A model generated the notes under the pieces. The model was not told the origin of the DNA. It saw only the letters and a list, made by a program, of their open reading frames with translations, and did no database searches. A program made the translations under genes and the position numbers. From Rubrobacter taiwanensis (lineage in GTDB: Bacteria > Actinomycetota > Rubrobacteria > Rubrobacterales > Rubrobacteraceae), in assembly GCF_004337705.1 (NCBI RefSeq), contig NZ_SKBU01000015.1, positions 78,852 through 142,851 on the forward strand: a stretch of DNA of 64,000 nucleotides, given 5' to 3'. Of this stretch, positions 27,417-38,575 are shown one piece after another. How positions within the stretch are numbered: position 1 is the stretch's first letter; the number at the start of each line of letters is the position of its first letter.

Positions 27417-27800
27417 CTACGGTCCGGTCGGCGGCCGCTCCGGTCCGCCGGGCGGCGGGGTCGGCGGCTCGGGCCGGGAGCCCGCGGCTTGGTCCTCCAG
27501 CAGCCGGATCCTGTGCTCCAGCTGCTCCACCCGGAAGAGCAGGTCTTCGTAGTCCTGCCGGGTCGGCACACCCACCTGCCGCATGCCCTGCTGCAGCGAG
27601 GCGTCCACGAGCGTCCGGGCGTTGGTCGAACGCTGGCGGGCCCGCTCCAGCACCTCCCGGGCCACGCTCCGGCCCTCTTCGCGCGTCATGCGGCCCTGCT
27701 CGATCAGCTCGTTTATGGCCCGCTCCACCCGCTCCTGGGTTATCGCGGCAGCGCCTATCTGCAGGAGAACCAGCTTCTCCAGCGTATCCCTTACCGCCAT
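27417..27800 (-). CDS. Phasin-like coiled-coil protein
   Basis: 127 residues: an N-terminal helix (RDTLEKLVLLQIGAAAITQERVERAINELIEQG), a basic helix with EEGRSVAREVLERARQR, a coiled coil (YEDLLFRVEQLEHRIRLLEDQA) and a proline-rich tail. This resembles PhaF/phasin-like or UbiK-like accessory proteins, which often accompany UbiB kinases; the link is inference. The ATG at 27798-27800 is chosen for its GGAAGG ribosome site; longer frames exist upstream without one. Confidence 0.72.
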   Translation of the reverse strand: MAVRDTLEKLVLLQIGAAAITQERVERAINELIEQGRMTREEGRSVAREVLERARQRSTNARTLVDASLQQGMRQVGVPTRQDYEDLLFRVEQLEHRIRLLEDQAAGSRPEPPTPPPGGPERPPTGP

Positions 27801-27871
27801 CAGAGAACCTTCCTTTCGACTCGCTCTCCCCGCTATTATGCCCGCCGGAGATCCGAACGCAACGGTAGGCG

Positions 27872-28771
27872 TCAGGCCGAGGCCTTCGCCGCCTTCGCCC
27901 GCCGGTCGCGCCACGCTTTGAACAACGAGAGGACTGGGGAGGCGATAAAGATGGAGCTGTACGTCCCGGCCACGATGCCTACCAGCAGCGCGAACGCGAA
28001 GTCGCTCAGCGTGGCCTCCCCGAAGATCAGAAGCGCCGTGATCGGGATGAGGGTGGACATCGAGGTGTACAGCGAGCGCCGCACCACCTGCCGGATGGAG
28101 GTGTTGATCATGGCGTCGAACCGCCGCCGGTTGTAGCCCAGCGCCGGAGCGTTCTCCCGGATGCGGTCGAAGATGATGACCGTATCATAGAGCGAGTAGC
28201 CCAGCACCGTCAGCAGCGCCACCACCGTCACCAGGTTGAACTCCCGGCCCACCAGCGCGTAGACGCCGAGCGTTATCAGGATGTCGTGCGTGAGCGCTGC
28301 CAGCGCCGCGATCGCGAAGGCGAACTCGAACCGGAAGCTGATGAACGCCACGATGATCAGCAGCGCCGCCGCCACGGCCTGCAACGCCTCGTCCCGGATC
28401 TGGAGCCCGAACGTGGGGCTTATAGTGGTGACGCTCACCTCGGCCCCCAGTTCCCGCTGCAGAGCCTGCTGTATCTGCGTCTGTTCCTGCGTGTCTATGG
28501 GCGGGGTGCGGATCTCGTAGTTCTCGCCGCCGAGCTGCTGGATGATGGCCGACCCCTGGTACTCCTGCGGCAGCGCCTCCCGCACCTCCTGCACGCTGGC
28601 GCCGCCCGCCCCCTGGGCGGTAAACTTGGCCCCGCCCTCGAAGTCTATGCCGAAGTTCAGGCCGTTGACGGCCAGGGCTCCGATGCCGAGCGCGAGCATG
28701 ACGCCCGAGAGGGCGAACCACACCCGCCAGTTGCCGACGAAATCCACCCGGCTGAAGATGCGGTCCAGCAC
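27872..28771 (-). CDS. secF: Protein translocase subunit SecF
   Basis: 299 residues with six predicted membrane helices. The N-terminal helix is followed by GLNFGIDFEGGAKF (conserved SecF motif) and a periplasmic domain (about residues 45-130); the C-terminal half has VVALLTVLGYSLYDTVIIFDRIRE. Forms the SecDF proton-driven complex that helps pull exported proteins through SecYEG. The GTG start lies one base after the secD stop. Confidence 0.96.
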   Translation of the reverse strand: MLDRIFSRVDFVGNWRVWFALSGVMLALGIGALAVNGLNFGIDFEGGAKFTAQGAGGASVQEVREALPQEYQGSAIIQQLGGENYEIRTPPIDTQEQTQIQQALQRELGAEVSVTTISPTFGLQIRDEALQAVAAALLIIVAFISFRFEFAFAIAALAALTHDILITLGVYALVGREFNLVTVVALLTVLGYSLYDTVIIFDRIRENAPALGYNRRRFDAMINTSIRQVVRRSLYTSMSTLIPITALLIFGEATLSDFAFALLVGIVAGTYSSIFIASPVLSLFKAWRDRRAKAAKASA

Positions 28772-28772
28772 G

Positions 28773-30257
28773 CTAGCGCACCCCCGCCGGTCCGGGCGTC
28801 TTAGGCGGGGCCTCGATAGCGTCCTTCCGGACGCCCATCGCCGCCGGAGAGAGCTGGATGCCCCGGCTGGAGATCACGCCCAGCAGCGCCCGCGTGACCG
28901 CGACGGCCGTGAACATCGAGAGCAGCACGCCGAGCGTCAGAAGTACCGCAAACCCCCGCACCTGCCCGCTGGAGAGCGCGAACAGGATGAAGGCCGCAAT
29001 AAGCGTCGTGATGTTCCCGTCCAGGATGGCCCGGAAGCCCTTCTGGTAGCCGATCTGGATCGCCGTCCGGGTCGTCTTGCCCCGGCGGACCTCCTCCCTG
29101 ATCCGCTCGAAGATGACGATGTTGGCGTCCGCCGCCACCCCGATAGCCAGCACGATGCCCGCAATACCCGGCAGCGTGACCGTGATCGGGATCGCCACGA
29201 TGAGCCCCCAGAGCAGGAAGGCGTAGATCAGGAGTGCCAGGTCCGCCACGACCCCGAGCGCCCGGTAGATGAAGAGCAAGAACAGGAGCACCAGCCCGAA
29301 TCCCACGAGCGCCGCCGTGAGCCCGGCCCTCAGCGAGTCGGCCCCGAGCGTCGGCCCGATGGTGGAGACCTGCAGGACCTCCATGTTGATGGGCAGCGCG
29401 CCGGTGTTCAGCACCACCTCCAGCTCCCGTGCTTCGTCCTGCGGCAGGCCGCCCGGCAGCCCCGTATTCTCGATGACTACCTGGCCTCCGTAGATCGGCT
29501 CGTTCACGGTCGGGGCGCTCACCACCTCCTCGTCCAGCACGATGGCGAGCTGCCCCGGGGTCCCCCGCGCCAACGATTCGCTGACTATCTGCTGCGTGAG
29601 ATCCCCGAACTCCCGCGCTCCCTCGTTGTTGAGCTCCATGCCGACCCGCAGCCGGCCGGCCTCGTCGCGGTCCAGGAAGGCCCGCTCCAGCCCCGCACCG
29701 GTGAGCGCGGGCTGCTCCGGCAGTACGTAGCCGATCACGTCCATCCCCTCGCCCGTGCGGGATTCGCTCACCTCGAAGAGGATCTTGGTCTCCCCCTCCT
29801 CGTAGGCCGGGTCGTTCTCCAAGCGGTTCTGGATCTCCTCCCGGACCTGGTACACCTCGCCCTCCGGGACGGCCTGCTGGAAGTCCGCGGCCAGCACGGG
29901 GTAGAAGCCCAGCTGGGCGGTCCGCCCGATGACCTCTACCGCCTGCTCGGCGTCGGTGATGCCGGGTATGTTGACCACGATCTGATCCTCGCCCTGGATC
30001 TGGATCTCCGGCTCCGTCACGCCCAGACGGTCCACGCGCTGGCTGATGACCCCCGCCGCGGTCTCCATCTCCTCGCGGGTGACGGGCGTGCCGTCGGTCC
30101 TGTAGCCCTCCATGGTCACGCTGACCCCCCCGCTCAGATCCAGCCCGAGCTGCGTCGCCTCGGTCACCGGCTGGCGGAGGAAGATCACGTAGGCCGCAAT
30201 CGCGATGAGCACGACCACAGCCCCGAGGATGATCATATTGTTCCTTCTGTTCTTCAT
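28773..30257 (-). CDS. secD: Protein translocase subunit SecD
   Basis: 494 residues: N-terminal helix, the motif LGLDLSGGVSVTME, a large extracytoplasmic P1 domain (about residues 50-290) and five C-terminal helices with IAGIVLAIGVAADANIVIFERIREE. Pairs with SecF. The first ATG gives a basic N-terminus (MKNRRNN); a second ATG seven codons later has a better AGAAGG ribosome site and may be the true start (30236). tgt precedes it as in many genomes, but the usual yajC between them is absent. Confidence 0.96.
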   Translation of the reverse strand: MKNRRNNMIILGAVVVLIAIAAYVIFLRQPVTEATQLGLDLSGGVSVTMEGYRTDGTPVTREEMETAAGVISQRVDRLGVTEPEIQIQGEDQIVVNIPGITDAEQAVEVIGRTAQLGFYPVLAADFQQAVPEGEVYQVREEIQNRLENDPAYEEGETKILFEVSESRTGEGMDVIGYVLPEQPALTGAGLERAFLDRDEAGRLRVGMELNNEGAREFGDLTQQIVSESLARGTPGQLAIVLDEEVVSAPTVNEPIYGGQVVIENTGLPGGLPQDEARELEVVLNTGALPINMEVLQVSTIGPTLGADSLRAGLTAALVGFGLVLLFLLFIYRALGVVADLALLIYAFLLWGLIVAIPITVTLPGIAGIVLAIGVAADANIVIFERIREEVRRGKTTRTAIQIGYQKGFRAILDGNITTLIAAFILFALSSGQVRGFAVLLTLGVLLSMFTAVAVTRALLGVISSRGIQLSPAAMGVRKDAIEAPPKTPGPAGVR

Positions 30258-30323
30258 CGGGCTGAAAAGAGTCCCTTGCCGCTGGAATTACCGTGCGAAT
30301 TCTAACATCTGAGAGAGAAGAGT

Positions 30324-32434
<2,111 letters not shown>

Positions 32435-32435
32435 G

Positions 32436-32654
32436 CTAGCGCCGGAAGAGGATGTTCAGCAGGATCGTCAGGACTATCGAGAGCAGGATCATGAGCCCCA
32501 GCGGGAAGTAGAGGGTGAAGTTCCCCCGCTGCCACACTATGTCCCCCGGCAGGCGCTCTACACCGAACCGGCCGAGCAACAACAGCAGCCCGCCGATGAC
32601 GAGCAGCACGAGCGCGCCGCCGATCAGGATCTTCCCGATAGCCTCCATGTTCAC
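32436..32654 (-). CDS. DUF2905 family small membrane protein
   Basis: 72 residues with two hydrophobic helices (about residues 8-27 and 48-68) and the conserved central piece RFGVERLPGDIVWQRGNFTLYFP. This is the DUF2905 family, normally found between ruvB and queA. Function unknown. The GTG at 32652-32654 follows a -10 TAAAAT by six bases, so translation probably begins at the very 5' end of the mRNA; the ATG two codons later is an alternative. First gene of the queA-tgt-secDF operon. Confidence 0.88.
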   Translation of the reverse strand: MNMEAIGKILIGGALVLLVIGGLLLLLGRFGVERLPGDIVWQRGNFTLYFPLGLMILLSIVLTILLNILFRR

Positions 32655-32660
32655 GCGGTT

Positions 32661-32689
32661 ATTTTATGACCCGGGCGGGCACTATCCAA
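32661..32689 (-). promoter_or_regulatory. Promoter of the DUF2905-queA-tgt-secDF operon
   Basis: Minus strand: TTGGAT (32684-32689), 17 bases, TAAAAT (32661-32666). The spacing is ideal and the predicted start coincides with the GTG start codon, giving a leaderless mRNA. The -35 lies within the last codons of the upstream VOC gene. Confidence 0.62.
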
Positions 32690-33173
32690 CCTCGGCCAGC
32701 AGACCGCCCAGGTCCAGCGGCCGGGTGACCATGGCGACTCCCCGGCCGCTCTCCGGACGCGGCCACTCTTTCTGCGGGCGGTCGCGGTAGAGCTCGACCC
32801 CGTTTCCGTCCGGGTCGCGCAGATAGATAGCCTCAGAGACCCCGTGGTCTGAAGCACCATCCAGCGGATATCCCGCCTCCAGCAGGCGCTTGACCGCTTT
32901 CGCCAGCTCCTTCCGGTCCGGGTAGAGGATGGCGAAGTGGTAGAGCCCGGCGGAGCGCTCCGGCGCGGGCGGAGCGCCCTTGCTCTGCCAGGTGTTGAGC
33001 CCGATGTGGTGGTGGTAGCCCCCGGCGGAGAGGAAGACGGCCTCCTCGCCGTACCACTGCATCACCTCGAAGCCCAGAAGATCCCGGTAGAAGCGCAGCG
33101 CGCGCTCGATGTCCGCCACCTTCAGGTGCACGTGCCCGATCCTCACCTCTGGATGTACGCGCGGAGTCTCCAT
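32682..33173 (-). CDS. VOC-family dioxygenase/glyoxalase-like protein
   Basis: 163 residues with two beta-alpha-beta-beta-beta units: RIGHVHLKVADIERALRFYRDLLGF and LYHFAILYPDRKELAKAVKRLL. Candidate metal ligands are H in GHVHL, H in LYHFAIL and E in GVELYRD, the arrangement of CatE-type extradiol dioxygenases and related VOC proteins. Substrate unknown. The ATG at 33171-33173 is preceded by AGGAGG at five bases, better than an ATG six codons upstream. It closes the accessory block before the queA operon. Confidence 0.85.
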   Translation of the reverse strand: METPRVHPEVRIGHVHLKVADIERALRFYRDLLGFEVMQWYGEEAVFLSAGGYHHHIGLNTWQSKGAPPAPERSAGLYHFAILYPDRKELAKAVKRLLEAGYPLDGASDHGVSEAIYLRDPDGNGVELYRDRPQKEWPRPESGRGVAMVTRPLDLGGLLAEVG

Positions 33174-33253
33174 AACGACCTCCTGCCTCATATAAGAATC
33201 CGTGCCACGACGATCCAGAGTATACGCCGTTTGCGAGCCGCCGGACGCCTCCT

Positions 33254-33361
33254 CTAGCCGCCGACGATGCTCGGCCCGACGAAGAACGCAAGCGCCCCGA
33301 TCGCCAGCACGACAACGACGAGCAGGATCCAGCTCCAGTCCCTACCCCGTCCCGAGTTCAC
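33254..33361 (-). CDS. 35-residue single-helix membrane peptide
   Basis: A very short gene with a GTG start (33359-33361) and a GGGGAGG ribosome site formed by the last codons of the M24 peptidase gene. It encodes a basic N-terminus (NSGRGRDWSW) and one hydrophobic helix (ILLVVVVLAIGALAFFVG). The stop-to-start overlap region (three bases apart) points to coupling. No family recognised; membrane mini-protein by appearance. Confidence 0.6.
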   Translation of the reverse strand: MNSGRGRDWSWILLVVVVLAIGALAFFVGPSIVGG

Positions 33362-33363
33362 CT

Positions 33364-34458
33364 TTACACCTCCCCTCTGAAGTAGTGTCTGCGGGGGCTC
33401 CGGTTCAACGGCTCCGGCCCCTCCGGTCCGAGGTAGACGATGTTCTCGTACCTGACCCCGAACTTCCCCCTGACGTATATCCCGGGCTCCACGCTGAAGA
33501 CGTGCCCGACCTCCAGCGGGCGCCGGTTGCCGCTCCTGATGTACGGCGGCTCGTGCATCTCCAGCCCGAGCCCGTGCCCGGTACGGTGCAGGAAGTTCTC
33601 GCCGTACCCGGCCTCCTCGATGACGCGCCGCGCCGCCCGGTCCACCTCCTCGCATGAAATCCCCGGCTCTATGGCGGCGAAGGCCGCGTCGTACGCCTCG
33701 CAGACGAGCTCGTAGGCCGCCTTCACCTCCGGATCGGGCTCGCGCGGGAAGTAGAGGCGGGTTATGTCCGACCAGTATCCATCCACCGCGCAGCCGAAGT
33801 CCATCAGGAGCGGACGGTCGGGGCGGATGCGCACATCCCCGCCGGTGTAGTGCGGCATGGCGGCGTTGGGACCGGATGCGATCAGGGGCTCCGGCGTGGG
33901 CCTGTAGCCGAGCTCCAGGTAGCGGGCCTGAATCCTGCCGGCCAGCTCCAGCTCGGTGAGCTCGCCCAGCGGCAGCGTCCCGGCCCACTTAACCACCTCG
34001 TCGGTGACGGCGCCGGACTTCCGCAGCAGCTCCACCTCGCCCGCGTCTTTCAGCTCCCTCAGGCCCGCGAGGATGCCCGGGTCCTGCTCGATCCGGAGGT
34101 CCGGGCAGACTTTCTGCAAGAGGAAGAGAGCCCAGGCGGGCAGGGAGCCCTGGACGCAGAGCCGGGAGACGCCCTTCAGAGCAGAACGGGCCGCCTCCTC
34201 CGGTCCCTCCGCGTCGTCCCAGACGATCGGCGCCGCCACGTGCCCGCACTCGTCGCGCAAGAGCAGCGGCACCACCAGCCTGAGCTCGCCGGAGGCGGGG
34301 ACCACGAGCCCGAAGAGCCGCTCCATGCTGACCGGCTCGAGCCCGGTGAGGTAGAAGAGGCCGACGGAGGGCTCGACCCAGAGCGCTTCGAGCCCCCGCT
34401 CCCGGAGGGCATTCCGGACGCTATCTATACGTCGCCGGTAGCGCTCCTCCAAGCCCAT
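33364..34458 (-). CDS. M24 metallopeptidase (Xaa-Pro dipeptidase-like)
   Basis: 364 residues: a creatinase-like N-terminal domain (about 1-140) and a pita-bread catalytic domain. All five metal ligands can be assigned: D in LLMDFGCAVDG, D in WSDITRLYF, H in HRTGHGLGLEMHE, E in FSVEPGIY and E in VRYENIVYL. This argues for a metal-dependent peptidase and against metal-free creatinase. Its ATG overlaps the hyuB stop (TGATG). In context it may process an N-substituted or proline-like product of the hydantoinase pair; that is inference. Confidence 0.9.
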   Translation of the reverse strand: MGLEERYRRRIDSVRNALRERGLEALWVEPSVGLFYLTGLEPVSMERLFGLVVPASGELRLVVPLLLRDECGHVAAPIVWDDAEGPEEAARSALKGVSRLCVQGSLPAWALFLLQKVCPDLRIEQDPGILAGLRELKDAGEVELLRKSGAVTDEVVKWAGTLPLGELTELELAGRIQARYLELGYRPTPEPLIASGPNAAMPHYTGGDVRIRPDRPLLMDFGCAVDGYWSDITRLYFPREPDPEVKAAYELVCEAYDAAFAAIEPGISCEEVDRAARRVIEEAGYGENFLHRTGHGLGLEMHEPPYIRSGNRRPLEVGHVFSVEPGIYVRGKFGVRYENIVYLGPEGPEPLNRSPRRHYFRGEV

Positions 34459-36191
34459 CAGGTCCTCCTCTCTCTCCGGCGGCGGGCCGTGGCCGCCTCG
34501 TCCACGCGCAGCTTCTCGTCCAGGACGACGCCGTAGTCGCGTTCGGCTCCCTCACGGGTCACATAGCCGGCGAGCACGTCCCGCCGGACCCGCTCCGGGT
34601 CGCGCTCCAGGGGGTCGCCGTACCCGCCGCCCCCGCCGGTGTAGGTGGTGACCAAGCTCCCGGCCTCAAGCGGCAGGTTGTTTACCTTGAGCAGCGTCTG
34701 CTCGGAGCCGTCGCTGTGGCGCACCACGACCTGCGGGCCGCGGGCGTCGCGCCCGCCTTCGAGCCCCCAGGCCGGGGTCTTCGAGCGCTCGAACCAGAGG
34801 TAGAGGCTCGCGTCCGTCTGGAGCCGGTACTCCCGGAAGAGCCCGCAGCCGCCGCGGGTCCGGCCGGGGCCGCCGGAGTCGGGCCGGAAGCCGTAGCGTC
34901 TGATCTGGATCGGGTACTTCGTCTCGTAGACCTCGACGGGGATGTCCTTGAAGCCGCCGTTGACGTTGTTGATGAGCCCGTCCTGCCCGTCGCCGCTCGC
35001 GAACGCGCCCCAGCCGCCGGGGGTAGGTTCAAGGGCCAGGAAGGGAGCGTTGCCCTTCCTGGGGTCCAGGCCGGCGAGGTAGATCACCATCGAGTCGCCG
35101 TAGTGGGCTCCGGCTGCCTCGTCCGGCACGGCAGGCGCGAGAGCCTTTACGATCAGGTCTATAAGCAGCCCGAGCGGGGTGAAGTACCAGCCGCAGGGAG
35201 CAGGCTCCTGCGCGTGGAAGATGGAGCCCTCCGGCGCCCTCACCGTCAGGGTCGGGAACGTGCCGCCGTCCACCGGGCGGTCGGGGTTTATGAGCAGCTT
35301 GTACGCCACGCGGCAGGCGGAGATCGTCTGCGCAATGCCGCAGTTGACGGGGCCCCGGGCGGCCTCCGAGGACCCTCCCAGGTCTATCGTCATCTCCTCG
35401 CCGGAGACGTCCACCCGCACCCGGACCCAGACCGGATCTTCGCCGACGCCGTCGTTATCCAGGCAGCCCTCGGCGGTGTAGGTGCCGTCCGGGATGGCGG
35501 CGACCGCCTCCCGGTCCAGCTGGGCGGACTGGCGGAAGATCTCCTCCCTTGCTGCCCGGATGGTCTCCATCCCGAAGCGGTCCACGATGGAGCGGAACCG
35601 CTCTTCGCCGGTGAAGCAGGCCGAGACCTGGGCGTTCATGTCCCCAACTAGCGAGTAGCCGAACCGGCCGTTGCGCCGCAGGAGATCGACGACGTCCTCC
35701 CTTTGTTCGTAGCCGGCGTAGATCCTGGTCGGCCCCCAGCGGAAGCCCTCCTGGTAGATCTCGGTCGAGTCCATCGGCGTGCCGGGGTCTTTGGCCCCCA
35801 CGTCCAGCCAGTGGGCGCGGGTGGCGGAGAAGCCGACCAGCTCGTCCCCGTGGTAGATGGGGGCGAAGATCGTGGAGTCGTTCAGGTGGGTGCCCTGCAG
35901 GTAGGGGTCGTTCATGTAGAACACGTCGCCGGGCCGGAAGGCCTCCAGCCCGAACTCCTCTATCGCCAGCTTGACGCAGACCTCCAGGTTGCCGAGGAAG
36001 ATGGGCAGCCCCGAGGACTGCCCCAGGACGTCTCCGTTCTCGTCCAGCAGCGCGACCGAGCAGTCCTTGCCCTCGTAGATGATCGGGGTGTAGGCGGACC
36101 GGATCAGGGTCGCGTTCATGTCCTCCGCGCAGGAGAGGAAGAGATTGCGGATGATCTCCGTGGTTATCGGGTCGGTGCGCGTCTCGGCCAT
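34458..36191 (-). CDS. hyuB: Hydantoinase/oxoprolinase subunit B
   Basis: 577 residues of the HyuB family (N-methylhydantoinase B, 5-oxoprolinase and acetone carboxylase relatives). Typical pieces: DPITTEIIRNLFLSCAEDMNATLIRSAYTPIIYEGKDCSVALLD, DVFYMNDPYLQGTHLNDSTIFAPIY and GGCGLFREYRL near the C-terminus. Works with subunit A in ATP-dependent ring opening of cyclic amides. Four bases separate it from hyuA. Exact substrate cannot be read from sequence. Confidence 0.92.
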   Translation of the reverse strand: MAETRTDPITTEIIRNLFLSCAEDMNATLIRSAYTPIIYEGKDCSVALLDENGDVLGQSSGLPIFLGNLEVCVKLAIEEFGLEAFRPGDVFYMNDPYLQGTHLNDSTIFAPIYHGDELVGFSATRAHWLDVGAKDPGTPMDSTEIYQEGFRWGPTRIYAGYEQREDVVDLLRRNGRFGYSLVGDMNAQVSACFTGEERFRSIVDRFGMETIRAAREEIFRQSAQLDREAVAAIPDGTYTAEGCLDNDGVGEDPVWVRVRVDVSGEEMTIDLGGSSEAARGPVNCGIAQTISACRVAYKLLINPDRPVDGGTFPTLTVRAPEGSIFHAQEPAPCGWYFTPLGLLIDLIVKALAPAVPDEAAGAHYGDSMVIYLAGLDPRKGNAPFLALEPTPGGWGAFASGDGQDGLINNVNGGFKDIPVEVYETKYPIQIRRYGFRPDSGGPGRTRGGCGLFREYRLQTDASLYLWFERSKTPAWGLEGGRDARGPQVVVRHSDGSEQTLLKVNNLPLEAGSLVTTYTGGGGGYGDPLERDPERVRRDVLAGYVTREGAERDYGVVLDEKLRVDEAATARRRRERRT

Positions 36192-36195
36192 GCTC

Positions 36196-38223
36196 TTACT
36201 CCTCCTCCGGCGTGATGATCATGTTCCCCAGCTCGTCCACCCGGGCTCTCCAGCCGGGCGGGATTACGGTCGTTGAGGTCTCTTCTTCCACCACCGCCGG
36301 ACCCGACACCCCGGAGCCGGTGGGCAGCCTGTCGCGCCGGAAGATCTTGGCCGGCACCCGCTCGCCCTCGAAGACGACCCCGCGCACCTCCTCGTGACCG
36401 CCCCCCGCGGGCGGTCGGAAGCCTATCACCCGCCGCTCCAGCTCGCCGAGCGCCGCCACCCGCAGGTTCACGAACTCGACCGGGGCTCCCGGCGTGGAGT
36501 GGCCGTAGCGGGTGCGGTAGGCGGCGTGGAAGCGGTCTGCGATCTCCTCCAGAGTCTCCGCGTCGAATCCGCCTCCGGGCAGCTCCACGTTCACGAAGTA
36601 CTCCTGCCCCACGTAGCGCATGTCCGCCGTGCGCAGCAGGTGCATCCGGCCCTCCGGCACCTCCTCGTCGCGCAGGATCTCGCGCGCCTGCTCCTCCAGC
36701 TCCGTGTAGGCAGACTCCAGGTCCCCGGCCACCGAAGCCTCCATCGGCCGGTAGAAGGTGCGGGTCACGTCGTGGCGGATGTCGGTCTGGAGCATCCCCC
36801 AGGCGGAGAAGGTCCCCGGCGCCCAGGGCACTATGACCTCGCCGATCTCCAGCTCCTCGGCCAGCGCGACGGCGTGCATCGGCCCGGCGCCGCCGAACGC
36901 CACGAGCGAGTACTCCCTCGGGTCCACCCCCTGCTCGACCGTGATCGTGCGCATCGCCTCGGCCATCTTGGCGTTGATGATCGCCAGCATCCCCTCGGCC
37001 AGCTCTTCGGCACCCAGGTTGAGCTCCCGGGCGACCCGGCCTATCTCCCGCTCCGCGGCCGCCCGGTCCAGCGCCATCGCCCCGCCGAGGAAGTAGTCCG
37101 GGTTCATGCGCCCGAGCAGGAGGTTCGCGTCGGTGACGGTGGGCTGTGTGCCGCCCCGGCCGTAGCAGACGGGGCCGGGGTCCGCCCCGGCGCTCCTGGG
37201 CCCGACGCGCAAGGCGCCCGCCTCAAGGTAGGCCAGCGACCCGCCCCCGGCCCCGATGGTGTGTATGTCCACCAGCGACATCAGAACCGGCAGCCCCTCC
37301 AGCTCCGTCTCGGTCGAGACGGAGGGCCGGCCGTTCACGATGAGGCTCGCGTCGAAGGAGGTCCCGCCCATGTCCACGCAGAGCAGGTTCGGCCGGTTTA
37401 GCGTGCGGCTCAGCGCCTGGCCACCGATGGTGCCCCCCACCGGCCCGGAGAGCAGGGTCTGAATCGGGAGCTCCCGGGCCGCCGCGGCCGTCATGACGCC
37501 GCCGTTGGACTGCATGACGTGCAGCCGGGCGGGTACGCCCCGGTCTTTCAGCTGGCCGTCGAGGCTCTTCAGGTAGCGCTCGACGGTCGGCGCAATGTAG
37601 GCGTTCAGCACCGCCGAGGAGGACCGCTCGTACTCCCGCCACTCGCTGGCGATCTCGTGCGAGAGCGTGACGGAGAGGCCGGGCACGCGCTCGCGCAGGA
37701 TCTCGCGCGCCCGCAGCTCGTGCTCGGGGTTCAGGTAGGAGTAGAGGAAGCAGACCGCTACCGAGTCGATCCCCTCCCGCTCTATGCGCTCGATGATGGG
37801 GCCGAAGTCCTCCTCGCGCAGCGGCTCCTGCACCGAACCGTCGTACAGCATCCGCTCCCGCACGGTGTGGATGTCCTCGGGCGGGACGAGCCCCCGGGGC
37901 TTGCGGTACTGGAGGGCGAAGAGCTTCTTGCGGTCGCCGCGGGCTATGGTGTAGACGTCCCGGAAGCCCTCGGTGGTAATGAGGAGAACGCGCGTGCCGC
38001 GCCGCTCCAGGAAGGCGTTGAGTCCGACGGTGGTGCCGTGCACCAGGAAGGAGATGCCCTCCAGGTCCGCGATCAGGTCCGCAAGCCCCGAAACGACCCC
38101 GCGTGCCGGATCGTCCGGGGTGCTCAGGACCTTCCCGGTGAACGCCCGCTCCCTCCCCTGATCGTAGACGACGAAGTCCGTAAACGTCCCGCCGATGTCT
38201 ATCGATACACGGTAGTCTGCCAT
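36196..38223 (-). CDS. hyuA: Hydantoinase/oxoprolinase subunit A
   Basis: 675 residues. The acetate/sugar kinase-like ATP domain has SIDIGGTFTDFVVYD at the N-terminus and DMGGTSFDASLI plus GAGGGSLAYL in the middle; VAFGGAGPMHAVALAEEL follows. The C-terminal part is the oxoprolinase-specific domain. Supplies ATP-dependent activation for the A/B enzyme. It begins directly after the EthD gene (two bases) and is part of the ECF importer operon. Confidence 0.93.
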   Translation of the reverse strand: MADYRVSIDIGGTFTDFVVYDQGRERAFTGKVLSTPDDPARGVVSGLADLIADLEGISFLVHGTTVGLNAFLERRGTRVLLITTEGFRDVYTIARGDRKKLFALQYRKPRGLVPPEDIHTVRERMLYDGSVQEPLREEDFGPIIERIEREGIDSVAVCFLYSYLNPEHELRAREILRERVPGLSVTLSHEIASEWREYERSSSAVLNAYIAPTVERYLKSLDGQLKDRGVPARLHVMQSNGGVMTAAAARELPIQTLLSGPVGGTIGGQALSRTLNRPNLLCVDMGGTSFDASLIVNGRPSVSTETELEGLPVLMSLVDIHTIGAGGGSLAYLEAGALRVGPRSAGADPGPVCYGRGGTQPTVTDANLLLGRMNPDYFLGGAMALDRAAAEREIGRVARELNLGAEELAEGMLAIINAKMAEAMRTITVEQGVDPREYSLVAFGGAGPMHAVALAEELEIGEVIVPWAPGTFSAWGMLQTDIRHDVTRTFYRPMEASVAGDLESAYTELEEQAREILRDEEVPEGRMHLLRTADMRYVGQEYFVNVELPGGGFDAETLEEIADRFHAAYRTRYGHSTPGAPVEFVNLRVAALGELERRVIGFRPPAGGGHEEVRGVVFEGERVPAKIFRRDRLPTGSGVSGPAVVEEETSTTVIPPGWRARVDELGNMIITPEEE

Positions 38224-38224
38224 G

Positions 38225-38557
38225 CTAGCCTCCCGTCTCGCTCCGCTCCCGGACGAGGCACTCGGACACGAACATCACCGGGTCCGAGACCCTCTCCAGA
38301 TCCTTCTCCAGCTTCGCCTGCACCCCGGGGTCGTAGAAGCCGCGCTCGAAGCTCTCCCGGTCCGGCCAGTCCACCGTGGTCATGAAGCGGTACCCGCCGC
38401 CGCCCCCGCGCTCCTGCTTCAGAACCCGGTGGAACTCGGAGGCCACGACCCCCTCCAGCGCCATGTTCGCCTCCTGGTGCTCGCCCAGCCGCCACTCCAG
38501 AAACGCGTCCTCGTCTTGGCCGGGCGGCAGGTTGTACAGAACGGTCAGCCGGATCAC
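38225..38557 (-). CDS. EthD-domain protein
   Basis: 110 residues forming one ferredoxin-like alpha-beta unit: RLTVLYNLPPGQDEDAFLEWRLGEHQEANMAL, later YRFMTTVDWPDRESFERGFYDPGVQAKLEKDL. This matches small EthD/stress-response dimeric alpha-beta barrel proteins that act on or protect against hydrophobic intermediates. GTG start with AGGAGGAG upstream. Lies between the ECF transporter and hyuA, so a role in the same pathway is likely but unproven. Confidence 0.82.
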   Translation of the reverse strand: MIRLTVLYNLPPGQDEDAFLEWRLGEHQEANMALEGVVASEFHRVLKQERGGGGGYRFMTTVDWPDRESFERGFYDPGVQAKLEKDLERVSDPVMFVSECLVRERSETGG

Positions 38558-38575
38558 CTCTCCTCCTTCTCTGGC

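Noticed and set aside
25155-28136. A 993-codon open frame on the plus strand
   Set aside because: Antisense to rel, ubiB and secF, with composition typical of GC-rich shadow frames.
33364-34458. Creatinase rather than peptidase, because hydantoinases occur in creatinine breakdown
   Set aside because: All five metal ligands of M24 peptidases are present, whereas creatinase is metal-free.
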